A stretch of DNA of 64,000 bases from Lachnospiraceae bacterium (GTDB taxonomy: Bacteria > Bacillota > Clostridia > Lachnospirales > Lachnospiraceae), in contig JAETON010000009.1 in the NCBI GenBank assembly GCA_021771695.1, forward strand, positions 38,338-102,337, read 5' to 3'. Below, in pieces: positions 1 through 7,469 of the stretch. A program made the translations under genes and the position numbers. A model generated the notes under the pieces. That model was not told the DNA's origin. It was given only the letters and a program-made list of their open reading frames with translations, and searched no databases. Position 1 is the first letter of the stretch; every line of letters begins with the position of its first letter.

Positions 1-450
1 CATGGTTATTTTTCAGATTCTTCCAGAATGTTTTGTATCGGCGAAGTTTCACCGGAGAAAAAGAAATTGGTGGAAGTCACAAAAGAATGTGTGGAATTAG
101 GATTGAAACAGGTTAAACCATGGGGACTTTTAGGTGATATGGGGCAGGCAGTTCATGACCATGCAAAAGCGAACGGATACACGGTTGTTCGTGAAATCGG
201 CGGTCATGGAGTTGGATTGGAATTTCATGAAGATCCTTATGTAAGTTATGTTTCCCAAAAAGGTCATGGAATGGTGATGGCTCCAGGGATGATATTTACC
301 ATTGAGCCAATGGTGAATATGGGAACAGATAAAATTTTTGTGGATGAATTTGATGACTGGACAGTATATACAGAAGATGACATGCCGTCTGCACAATGGG
401 AAATTCAGGTACTTGTAACGGAAGACGGATATGAAGTGCTGGCATATTAG
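1..450 (+). CDS. map: Methionine aminopeptidase, C-terminal part (5' end outside window)
   Basis: Removes the initiator methionine from nascent proteins in the cytoplasm. The reading frame is open from the first base, so the start lies upstream. The 149 visible residues carry four of the five metal ligands of the MetAP fold: Asp6 in GYFSD, His69 in GGHGVG, Glu102 in FTIEPM and Glu134 in AQWEIQ. The first Asp ligand must lie just outside the window. The GHGVGxxFHEDP stretch is typical of type I enzymes. The response-regulator gene starts only 9 bases after the stop, so the two may share a transcript. Confidence 0.95.
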   Translation, partial: HGYFSDSSRMFCIGEVSPEKKKLVEVTKECVELGLKQVKPWGLLGDMGQAVHDHAKANGYTVVREIGGHGVGLEFHEDPYVSYVSQKGHGMVMAPGMIFTIEPMVNMGTDKIFVDEFDDWTVYTEDDMPSAQWEIQVLVTEDGYEVLAY

Positions 451-459
451 GAGAACATT

Positions 460-1134
460 ATGGATCAGATTTTAATCGTAGAAGACGATAATCCCATCAA
501 TCAGCTGCTTTATGAAGCTTTGGGGAAAGAAGGATATTGCTGTGAACAGGCATTTTCTGGAACAGAAGCGAAGCGGCTGCTTGCGCAGGAAGAATATGTA
601 TTGATTTTATTGGATTTAATGCTTCCAGGAATTTTCGGGGAAAAGCTGCTGACAGATATTCGAAAGACGAGTCAGGTTCCAGTGATTGTACTGACTGCGA
701 AAGATCAAATTGATGAAAAAGTAGATGTATTAAAGAGCGGTGCGGATGACTATATCACAAAGCCATTTGATATTAAGGAAGTTTTAGCAAGAATTGAAGT
801 GCAGCTGCGGCGCAGGAATAAAGAACTTCCGAGACAGGTCTTATCTTATAGAAATATGACATTGGATCGAAATACATTTCAAATCACAGTCAATCAGACA
901 GTACTTCCTAAAATTACAAAACAGGAATTTTCGATTCTGGAATTATTGTTAAAACATCCGGGAAAAGTTTACAGCAAAGAGGAAATCTTTGAATATGCTT
1001 GGGAAGAAATGTTTATGGGAGAGACGAAAACTCTGGATGTACATATCAGCAACATTCGAAAGAAAATTAAAAAAGTGACAGATGAAGAATATATTGAAAC
1101 TGTATGGGGAATTGGTTATCGGCTGCAAAATTAA
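460..1134 (+). CDS. OmpR-family response regulator of a peptide-sensing two-component system
   Basis: A 224-residue DNA-binding response regulator. The receiver domain (about 1-115) has the acidic pair Asp9/Asp10, phospho-acceptor Asp52 in LDLMLPG, the conserved Thr79 and Lys101 in KPF. The C-terminal half is an OmpR/PhoB winged helix ending in WGIGYRL. An AGGAG site precedes the ATG. Downstream lie an ABC ATPase, a permease and a sensor kinase, the arrangement of bacitracin/lantibiotic response modules, so it probably controls that transporter in response to a cell-envelope-active compound. The cognate kinase is inferred to be the gene at 2972-3886; the ligand is unknown. Confidence 0.92.
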   Translation: MDQILIVEDDNPINQLLYEALGKEGYCCEQAFSGTEAKRLLAQEEYVLILLDLMLPGIFGEKLLTDIRKTSQVPVIVLTAKDQIDEKVDVLKSGADDYITKPFDIKEVLARIEVQLRRRNKELPRQVLSYRNMTLDRNTFQITVNQTVLPKITKQEFSILELLLKHPGKVYSKEEIFEYAWEEMFMGETKTLDVHISNIRKKIKKVTDEEYIETVWGIGYRLQN

Positions 1135-1154
1135 ATATTTACTCTTTTTTTACG

Positions 1155-1195
1155 ATTTATTTGCGAAAGATTAGGATTTCTTTCGTAAAATAAAT
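1155..1195 (+). promoter_or_regulatory. Long inverted repeat between regulator and transporter genes
   Basis: Arms at 1155-1170 and 1179-1195 pair over about 16 bases, with one bulged base, one G-T pair and an 8-base loop. No T-run follows, so a simple terminator is unlikely. It could be an operator for the upstream regulator or an mRNA processing or stabilising stem. Function is inferred. Confidence 0.4.
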
Positions 1196-1222
1196 GCAAA
1201 CAAGAAGAGGAGATGAAGATAA

Positions 1223-2137
1223 ATGAAGTGGTTATTAAGCACCAATGAGCTGACAAAACAGTTTGGCAGACAAAAGGCGGTCAATGGAGTGAATCTGCAT
1301 ATCAAGCGTGGTTCTATTTATGGATTCATAGGAAGAAACGGAGCTGGGAAAACGACATGTTTGAAAATGATCTGCGGACTTTCCACACCAACAAGCGGTG
1401 AAATTGAAATGTTTGGATATCGAGGAAAGGGGCTGAAAAATGTTCGTTCCAGAATCGGATGTTTGATTGAAGGTCCTGGCTTGTATGGAAATATGAACGC
1501 TAAAGATAATCTAGAGATCAAATGCAGATTTTGCGGAATTAAAAAAGCAGGATATGCGGAAGAACTTCTGGAACTGGTGGGACTGCATGAGGTAGGTAAG
1601 AAAAAAACAAAACATTTTTCACTGGGAATGAAACAGCGTTTAGGAATTGCATTGGCATTGGTTGGGGAACCAGATCTTTTAGTTTTGGATGAGCCGATCA
1701 ATGGGCTGGATCCACAGGGAATTGCAGAGATTCGAGACATTTTGATAAAATTAAAGGAAGAACGGAATATGACGATATTGATTTCTAGTCATATACTGGA
1801 AGAATTATCAAAAGTCGCTACAGATTATGGAATTATTCATCAGGGAACGCTGCTGCAGGAAATCACGCAGGAAGAATTGATGCAGCGTTGCAGTGAGCGA
1901 ATCGAGATTGTGATGGAGCACCCAAATCTTGCACTTCCGATACTAGATGATATGGGATTTACAAAATATCAGGTGATTGACCAGGAATGTATTCAAATAT
2001 TTGAACGTTTAGATGAAAGTGCATCTTTAAATATAGCGTTGGGAAAAGCAGGGATTCCGGTTAAGGAACTTAGTATAACCAACGAAGAGTTAGAAAGTTA
2101 TTTTTTGAATTTAACAGGAGGTGCACGTCATGATTAA
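1223..2137 (+). CDS. BcrA-type ABC transporter ATP-binding protein
   Basis: A 304-residue ABC ATPase of the bacitracin/lantibiotic-export class. Visible motifs: Walker A GRNGAGKT (37-44), signature SLGMKQ (133-138), Walker B LLVLDEP (152-158), and the H-switch His190 in SSH. About 80 residues after the nucleotide-binding domain form the C-terminal extension usual in BcrA-like subunits. GAGGAG precedes the ATG. The permease gene overlaps its 3' end by 8 bases, so the two are probably translated together as a membrane complex giving self-protection or drug resistance. The substrate cannot be told from sequence. Confidence 0.93.
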   Translation: MKWLLSTNELTKQFGRQKAVNGVNLHIKRGSIYGFIGRNGAGKTTCLKMICGLSTPTSGEIEMFGYRGKGLKNVRSRIGCLIEGPGLYGNMNAKDNLEIKCRFCGIKKAGYAEELLELVGLHEVGKKKTKHFSLGMKQRLGIALALVGEPDLLVLDEPINGLDPQGIAEIRDILIKLKEERNMTILISSHILEELSKVATDYGIIHQGTLLQEITQEELMQRCSERIEIVMEHPNLALPILDDMGFTKYQVIDQECIQIFERLDESASLNIALGKAGIPVKELSITNEELESYFLNLTGGARHD

Positions 2138-2972
2138 TGTGATAAAAATGGATTTATATCGAATGTTTAAAACAAAAAGTTTGTATGTGGTATGGTTGAT
2201 ATTTATTTTGCTGATTATTTTTTCTACCGTTATGATAAAAGGTGATTACAGTGAAGATGCGATTCAACAGGAAAATTATCAAACTTCTATACAGGCATCT
2301 GAAAATGAAAACATCGGAATGAATGTGATTCTTCCAACAAAACCAGGAGAACGGATTACTGTATATGATTCTTTTTATGCAAATGTAAAAGGAAAGGCAG
2401 TGGCTCTTTTTATTGTAATCTTTGCAGTCATTTTTTCTACTGCAGATATGAAAAGTGGATTTATTAAAAATATTGGAGGACAGGTCAAAAATCGGATCAG
2501 TTTGGTTTTATCAAAGGCATTGATTTTAACTTTGTTTACGATTCTTACGATGTTTTTGTTCCTTGGAGTACAGGGAATATGTAATCACTGGTTTTTTGGA
2601 TATTTAAAATGGGGACCATGGAAAGAATTTCTTTCGTATTTTGGATTAAGTTTACTGCTGCATATTGCGTTTGCAATGATTGTTATGGCAGCAGCGATTA
2701 TTATTCAAAATAATGTGTTTAGCATGGCGCTGGCGGTTTGTCTTTGTATGAACATGATTTTTATCATATATAGTTTTCTTGATAAAGTGGCTGCGGCAAT
2801 TCACATCAAAGATTTTCATTTTGTTCTTTATACAGTTACAGGTAAAATTGCGATGCTTCCAATAAAAATGAATGGAAAAGACATCCGATCCGCAGCTATA
2901 GTGAGTATTGTGTATATTTTGATTTCCTTAGTATTTAGCAGCTTTGTTGTTCAAAAAAGGGATTTGGATTGA
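2130..2972 (+). CDS. ABC transporter permease (BcrB/ABC-2-like)
   Basis: An integral membrane protein of 280 residues with about six hydrophobic segments. The first spans about residues 18-35 and is followed by an extracytoplasmic loop of about 60 residues, the architecture of ABC-2 permeases paired with BcrA-type ATPases. A GTG at 2121 would overlap the Shine-Dalgarno AGGAGGT at 2116-2122, so the ATG at 2130, 7 bases after that site, is the likely start. It overlaps the ATPase stop by 8 bases and the kinase start by one base. The sequence is poorly conserved, so the assignment leans on topology and context. Confidence 0.85.
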   Translation: MINVIKMDLYRMFKTKSLYVVWLIFILLIIFSTVMIKGDYSEDAIQQENYQTSIQASENENIGMNVILPTKPGERITVYDSFYANVKGKAVALFIVIFAVIFSTADMKSGFIKNIGGQVKNRISLVLSKALILTLFTILTMFLFLGVQGICNHWFFGYLKWGPWKEFLSYFGLSLLLHIAFAMIVMAAAIIIQNNVFSMALAVCLCMNMIFIIYSFLDKVAAAIHIKDFHFVLYTVTGKIAMLPIKMNGKDIRSAAIVSIVYILISLVFSSFVVQKRDLD

Positions 2973-3886
2973 TGAAAAATGGAATCATAGGAATTTTAAT
3001 GGTGATTATTGTTATATTGGTCATATTTTTATGGAAATATCAGCGGCAGATAAAAGATATCTGCCGCCAGTTGTCGTTTTTAAAAAAACATGACAGCAAC
3101 ATGATGATTTCCAGAGAAATAAACAGTGCAGGAATCGGATGGCTGGTGGATGAGTTAAATGAAATGCTGAACCGACAGAGAAAGGAACGAAAACAGTTTC
3201 GAGAAAAAGAACAGATGATTTCTGATACTTATACAAATCTATCGCACGATATTCGAACACCATTGACATCGTTAGATGGATATTTTCAGTTGTTGGAAAA
3301 TACGAAGGATTCAAAAGAGCAGGAACGATATATACAAATCATTCAAGAAAGAATTGACAGTTTGGGAAATATGCTGGAGGAACTATTCACTTTTACAAAA
3401 TTAAAAAACGAATCATGGAAGTTGGAGTTGGAACCATGTTCTATAACACGGATTTTGAAAGATACGATCCTTTCTTATTATGATGAATGGAAAAGAAGAG
3501 GGATTGAACCGACAATCAAAATTGAGGAAAAACCAGTATTTATTCAGGGAAATAAAGAAGCGTTAAAGAGAGTTATTCAAAATATCATAAAAAATGGATT
3601 AGATCATGGAAACGATACTTTTGAAATCATTTTGAAGACCGAAAAGAATCAAGTGATTTTACAGTTTCAAAATGAAATTCTGGAATCAGAGCAGATAGAT
3701 TTAGATCTAATTTTTGAACGTTTTTACAAGGCAAATCAAGCAAGAAGTAAAAACTCTACCGGATTGGGACTGCCGATTGTAAAAGAATTTACAGAGAGAA
3801 TGAATGGGAATATTTTGGCAAGTGTAGATGGAAATTATTTTCAGATGGAACTTCAGTTTCCAATCCTTTCCTGTTTTGAAAAATGA
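2972..3886 (+). CDS. Sensor histidine kinase, single membrane segment
   Basis: A 304-residue kinase with one N-terminal membrane segment (about 3-20) and no extracellular sensor domain. The H-box SHDIRTPL holds phospho-acceptor His92; the N-box (VIQNIIKN, near 204) and the G-box STGLGLP (near 263) complete the ATPase domain. The start ATG overlaps the permease stop as TGATG; a TTG three bases upstream is the alternative. With no sensor domain and a transporter beside it, it probably detects its signal through the membrane or through the transporter. Partner regulator: the gene at 460-1134 (inferred). Confidence 0.92.
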   Translation: MKNGIIGILMVIIVILVIFLWKYQRQIKDICRQLSFLKKHDSNMMISREINSAGIGWLVDELNEMLNRQRKERKQFREKEQMISDTYTNLSHDIRTPLTSLDGYFQLLENTKDSKEQERYIQIIQERIDSLGNMLEELFTFTKLKNESWKLELEPCSITRILKDTILSYYDEWKRRGIEPTIKIEEKPVFIQGNKEALKRVIQNIIKNGLDHGNDTFEIILKTEKNQVILQFQNEILESEQIDLDLIFERFYKANQARSKNSTGLGLPIVKEFTERMNGNILASVDGNYFQMELQFPILSCFEK

Positions 3887-3892
3887 GAAGAA

Positions 3893-3921
3893 TTGAAATA
3901 AGAAAAGATATTCGGTATAAT
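3893..3921 (+). promoter_or_regulatory. Sigma-A-type promoter
   Basis: TTGAAA at 3893-3898 and a perfect TATAAT at 3916-3921 with a 17-base spacer, starting 6 bases after the kinase stop. It probably drives the gene pair at 3968-5385. Confidence 0.8.
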
Positions 3922-3967
3922 AAAAATGGACAGGACCAATGCTGTATAGAAAATGGAGGAAAATGAT

Positions 3968-4993
3968 TTGAGAAAAGAAGCATCGTTAGAAGCATGGAAA
4001 GATTTATATGAATTAATAAAAGAACTGGAAAAGATAGAGCCTTGGAATTATCTTCGAGATACAGATTTGATTTCAATCACTCTAAAAGATGCAAAAGAAC
4101 CTGTTTTCTGCAGTATTATGGGAAATGGAACTGGATTTCGTGGAATTACAGTATATGAAGGGTTCGCAGGATATGGTGATTATGAGATGGTAGCTACAGT
4201 GGACAATAGTGATTTACCGGTAGAATATGTGATGTATGAACAATCCAGTTTAATGTCTTACTGGGGCAGTATGGAAGAAGCGTCACCAGAGCAAAAGAAG
4301 ATCATCGATGCATTGAATCTTAGATTTCATGATATTGAGAGTTGGATTTATTTCTTGTCTTATAAAAACCGATATCAGCCATATCTGCCAGATGAAAGAG
4401 AAGTACTGCTTTTAATTGAAACTTATGAAAATCTGATTATGGCAGTGCAGGCAGTGATTGAACAAAAAATAAAAGTTGATTTCAATCAGGGAGAATGCAT
4501 TTATCGAAAATACAATAAAAATGGAGATGTCTGGAATATGTTTGCGGGACCATTGCCAAATATAACGAAAGAATTTCCAGCCGTGGAATTAGATGATGAT
4601 GCATTAAGAGCAAAACTAAAAAAACAGCCAATTTTGGATTTGGAAGTTTCTTTAGATTTTTGTTATACAAATACTGTTGTCACTGACGAAGCCTTTGATC
4701 GTCCGGTGCATCCGTTACTGTTTCTCGCAGTGGATGATTTAAAACACGAAATTATTGCAGCAGAAATATTGAGTCCAAATGAAAGTGAAATTGACATGGC
4801 ACTGGGATTTTTTGTAGGGTTCACAGAACAATATGGAAGAATTAGAAAAATTAGGGCAAGGAATCCTTGGATTTTTGGTGCGATTGGGGAACTTTGTGAG
4901 GACTGCGGTGTGGAACTGGAGCAGGATGAATTGATAGAGATCAACCCAATTGAGAAAGAACTATTGGAGCAATTGCAGGAGGGAAAGATATGA
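3968..4993 (+). CDS. Uncharacterised cytoplasmic protein
   Basis: I do not recognise this 341-residue protein with certainty; it may belong to the DUF7309/DUF6930-like proteins of Firmicutes, from memory only. It is acidic, without signal peptide or membrane segment. The N-terminal third is rich in aromatic and acidic residues; the C-terminal half has a patterned alpha/beta segment. The Shine-Dalgarno GGAGG at 3955-3959 points to a TTG start at 3968. The ATG at 3953 would overlap that site and add five residues. It overlaps the next gene as ATGA and sits behind its own promoter. Confidence 0.75.
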   Translation: MRKEASLEAWKDLYELIKELEKIEPWNYLRDTDLISITLKDAKEPVFCSIMGNGTGFRGITVYEGFAGYGDYEMVATVDNSDLPVEYVMYEQSSLMSYWGSMEEASPEQKKIIDALNLRFHDIESWIYFLSYKNRYQPYLPDEREVLLLIETYENLIMAVQAVIEQKIKVDFNQGECIYRKYNKNGDVWNMFAGPLPNITKEFPAVELDDDALRAKLKKQPILDLEVSLDFCYTNTVVTDEAFDRPVHPLLFLAVDDLKHEIIAAEILSPNESEIDMALGFFVGFTEQYGRIRKIRARNPWIFGAIGELCEDCGVELEQDELIEINPIEKELLEQLQEGKI

Positions 4994-5385
4994 TTAATAA
5001 GGAAACAAAAACATGGTCTGACCGGAAACATTTTCTATGGTGGCCGATTACATTTACAAAATACCGGATTGAAAATGGAAGAATTTACTTGACAACGGGA
5101 TTATTTTCTACGAAAGAAGAGGAATGTCTGTTGTACCGTATTATGGATATTTCATTTGAAAGAAGTCTTGGAAATAAAATATGTGGCACGGGAACGATTC
5201 ATTTAACAACAAAAGATGCATCAAATCCTGTGATTTTACTGCAAAATATCGGAGATTCCAAAGAAGTAAAAGATACAATCAGCCAGTGGGTTGAAGAAGA
5301 ACGTATGGAAAAGCGGGTAGCTGGACGAGATATGTACGGTGCAAGCAGCCATGTGGATGATTTTGATGACGATTATATACAGTAA
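4990..5385 (+). CDS. Small PH-like (bPH/YdbS-type) domain protein
   Basis: A 131-residue protein. The core (about 15-100) alternates short beta-like segments, including FLWWPITFTKYRI and YRIMDISFERSLGNKICGTG, in the pattern of bacterial PH domains of the YdbS/DUF304 type. Unlike most family members it has no membrane segment. The tail is very acidic (DDFDDDY). It overlaps the preceding gene as ATGA, with GGAGG as the ribosome site, so the two are probably co-translated. Function unknown. Confidence 0.7.
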   Translation: MINKETKTWSDRKHFLWWPITFTKYRIENGRIYLTTGLFSTKEEECLLYRIMDISFERSLGNKICGTGTIHLTTKDASNPVILLQNIGDSKEVKDTISQWVEEERMEKRVAGRDMYGASSHVDDFDDDYIQ

Positions 5386-5409
5386 TACATGCAGGATATT
5401 TATATAAAG

Positions 5410-5466
5410 CTTCTCAAGCAAAACAATCTGGACTGAGCGTAGCGAAGGAAGCGTTTTGCAGAGAAG
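5410..5466. repeat. Long imperfect hairpin, possible dispersed extragenic element
   Basis: Arms CTTCTC-AA-GCAAAAC (5410-5424) and GTTTTGC-A-GAGAAG (5453-5466) enclose a 28-base loop containing GAGCGTAGCGAAGG. No T-run follows, and the his promoter begins 23 bases later, so it lies outside that transcript. It may end the upstream operon or be a copy of a genome-wide repeat; only one copy was noticed in this window. Confidence 0.45.
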
Positions 5467-5489
5467 GAGGATGAATCATAGTTTATAGG

Positions 5490-5518
5490 TTGACAAAACC
5501 CTGTTTGATTGATAAAAT
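5490..5518 (+). promoter_or_regulatory. Sigma-A-type promoter of the his operon
   Basis: Perfect TTGACA at 5490-5495 and TAAAAT at 5513-5518 with a 17-base spacer. It gives a leader of about 60 bases before hisZ. Confidence 0.85.
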
Positions 5519-5533
5519 ACTTAAAGGTTTCAC

Positions 5534-5560
5534 GTGCTACCGAATTAGCACTTTAATTCG
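5534..5560 (+). promoter_or_regulatory. Candidate H-type pseudoknot in the hisZ leader
   Basis: GTGCT (5534-5538) pairs with AGCAC (5547-5551). CGAATT (5541-5546), inside that loop, pairs with AATTCG (5555-5560). The order of strands is that of an H-type pseudoknot with linkers of 2 and 3 bases, ending 10 bases before the AAGGAG ribosome site. It might act as a compact riboswitch, a protein-binding leader, or instead a DNA operator. Function inferred. Confidence 0.45.
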
Positions 5561-5583
5561 ATAAAGCAACAAGGAGTAAGAAG

Positions 5584-6765
5584 ATGAATAGAAAAAGAGT
5601 CCATACACCAGAAGGTGTCAGAGATGTCTATGGAATAGAATGCAGACAGAGAACAAAATTAAAAGAAAAACTGAATCATGTGTTTGCACTTTATGGATAT
5701 GAAAGTATCCGTACACCGGGATTTGAGTTTTTTGATGTATTTAATAGTGAAAAAGGAACAGTTTCTTCCAGAGAAATGTTTAAGTTCTTTGATAGAGAAG
5801 GAAATACGCTGGTGCTTCGCCCAGATGTAACACCGTCCATTGCAAGATGTGTTGCGAAATATTTCAATGAAGAAAATATGGGAATACGTCTTTCCTATGC
5901 CGGAAATGTATTTCTTAATAATTCCAGTTATCAATTGAAATTAAAAGAAACTTGTCAGTTAGGAGCAGAATTGGTAAATGATGATTCTGCGCAGGCAGAC
6001 AGTGAAGTGATTGCAATGGCAGTGGATTGTTTTCTTGCTTCTGGATTGAAAGATTTTCGTATTTCCATTGGAGAAGTAGAGTTTTTTCAAGGATTAACAG
6101 ATTCCATCAAAGACGAAGATGTAAAAACAGAATTAAGAGAATTTATTTTAAATAAGAATTATTTCGGATTGATGGAATATGTAGAAAATCTGGATATCCC
6201 GGAAAAAGTAAAAGCTGTTTTTTTACGATTTAATGAATTGAATGGGGATGTAGAAATTCTTGATCAGGCAGAAGAAATGGTTGAGAATAAAATATCCCAA
6301 AAAGCTCTCCACCGCCTTCGTAAAGTTTATGACATTTTAAAATTATACGGCAAAGAAAAATATGTAAGTTTTGATCTTGGAATGTTAAATAAACATAATT
6401 ATTATACAGGCATCATTTTTAAAGGTTATACATATGGCACAGGAGATGCTGTTTTAAAAGGCGGACGATATGATAATCTGATTGAGCAGTTTGGAAAGAA
6501 AGCTCCATCTGTTGGTTTTGCTATTGTATTGGATGAATTGATGATGGCACTTACCAGACAGGATATTCCAATGGATGCAGAGCATACAAACACAATGATT
6601 GTTTATAGTGAAGATTTGATGGAAGATGCAGTTTCAAAAGCGGCAGAGCTTCGCAGTCAAGGAAGAACTGTGATTTTAGAACGGGAAAATTCATTTTGCA
6701 GCAAAGAGGATTATGATAAATTTATGAAAGAACATCATTTGGGTGAAATTTTATATCTAAATTAA
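5584..6765 (+). CDS. hisZ: ATP phosphoribosyltransferase regulatory subunit HisZ
   Basis: A 393-residue paralogue of histidyl-tRNA synthetase that lacks aminoacylation activity. It assembles with short HisG to form the first, histidine-feedback-inhibited enzyme of histidine synthesis. The class II synthetase catalytic-domain pattern is visible: TPEGVRD near residue 8, VLRPDVTPS near 78 and YYTGIIFKGY near 278, then GGRYDNL near 301. The anticodon-binding domain is absent, as expected for HisZ. First gene of the his operon, read from the promoter at 5490-5518. AAGGAG precedes the ATG. The short HisG next door supports the call over HisS. Confidence 0.95.
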   Translation: MNRKRVHTPEGVRDVYGIECRQRTKLKEKLNHVFALYGYESIRTPGFEFFDVFNSEKGTVSSREMFKFFDREGNTLVLRPDVTPSIARCVAKYFNEENMGIRLSYAGNVFLNNSSYQLKLKETCQLGAELVNDDSAQADSEVIAMAVDCFLASGLKDFRISIGEVEFFQGLTDSIKDEDVKTELREFILNKNYFGLMEYVENLDIPEKVKAVFLRFNELNGDVEILDQAEEMVENKISQKALHRLRKVYDILKLYGKEKYVSFDLGMLNKHNYYTGIIFKGYTYGTGDAVLKGGRYDNLIEQFGKKAPSVGFAIVLDELMMALTRQDIPMDAEHTNTMIVYSEDLMEDAVSKAAELRSQGRTVILERENSFCSKEDYDKFMKEHHLGEILYLN

Positions 6766-6809
6766 GATGTAATTTATGAATTGATTGATGTAAGAAAGGA
6801 CAAAGATTT

Positions 6810-7457
6810 ATGAGATATATTACATTTGCCTTGGCAAAAGGCCGCCTTGCAAAAAAAACTTTATCTTTGCTGGAACAGATTGGAATTACCTGCGAAGAAA
6901 TGAAAGATGAAAAAACAAGAAAATTGATTTTTGTAAATGAAGATTTAAAATTGAAATTTTTTCTTTCCAAAGCCAGTGATGTTCCAACATATGTAGAATA
7001 CGGAGCCGCAGATATTGGTGTAGTAGGAAAAGATACACTGTTGGAAGAAGGAAGAAATCTTTATGAAGTTTTAGATTTAAAATTTGGTGCTTGTAAAATG
7101 TGTGTATGCGGGCCAAAAGAAGCAAAAAAATACTTAAATGGAAATGAAATTATCCGTGTTGCTTCTAAATATCCGCATATTGCCAAAGAATATTTTAATA
7201 ACCAAAAATTACAGACAGTAGAGATTGTAAAATTAAATGGTTCTGTGGAGCTGGCTCCAATTGTAGGTCTTTCTGAAGTAATTGTAGATATTGTGGAAAC
7301 AGGTACAACATTAAGAGAAAATGGATTAGATGTTTTGGAGGAAGTCTGCCCATTATCTGCAAGAATGGTTGTGAATCAGGTAAGCCAGAAGATGGAACAG
7401 GAACGAATCAGTAAAATTGTAGTAGAACTAAAGAAATTATTGGATAAGAAAAAATAG
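6810..7457 (+). CDS. hisG: ATP phosphoribosyltransferase catalytic subunit, short form
   Basis: Condenses ATP with PRPP, the committed step of histidine synthesis. At 215 residues it is the short form, without the C-terminal regulatory domain, and so needs HisZ, encoded just upstream. The PRPP-binding loop DIVETGTTL lies at about 160-168, and [11 protein letters not shown] near 65-75 is typical of the family. AGAAAGGA lies before the ATG. A 44-base gap separates it from hisZ and 12 bases separate it from hisD, consistent with one transcript. Confidence 0.97.
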   Translation: MRYITFALAKGRLAKKTLSLLEQIGITCEEMKDEKTRKLIFVNEDLKLKFFLSKASDVPTYVEYGAADIGVVGKDTLLEEGRNLYEVLDLKFGACKMCVCGPKEAKKYLNGNEIIRVASKYPHIAKEYFNNQKLQTVEIVKLNGSVELAPIVGLSEVIVDIVETGTTLRENGLDVLEEVCPLSARMVVNQVSQKMEQERISKIVVELKKLLDKKK

Positions 7458-7469
7458 AAGGAGCAGTAT

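Noticed and set aside
1318..1740. Open frame opposite the ABC ATPase
   Set aside because: Antisense shadow of a gene with complete Walker and signature motifs.
5534..5554. TTAGCAC and GTGCTA halves resembling the HrcA CIRCE element
   Set aside because: The halves are in the opposite order (GTGCTA before TAGCAC) and the spacer is 6, not 9; the gene downstream is hisZ, not a chaperone.
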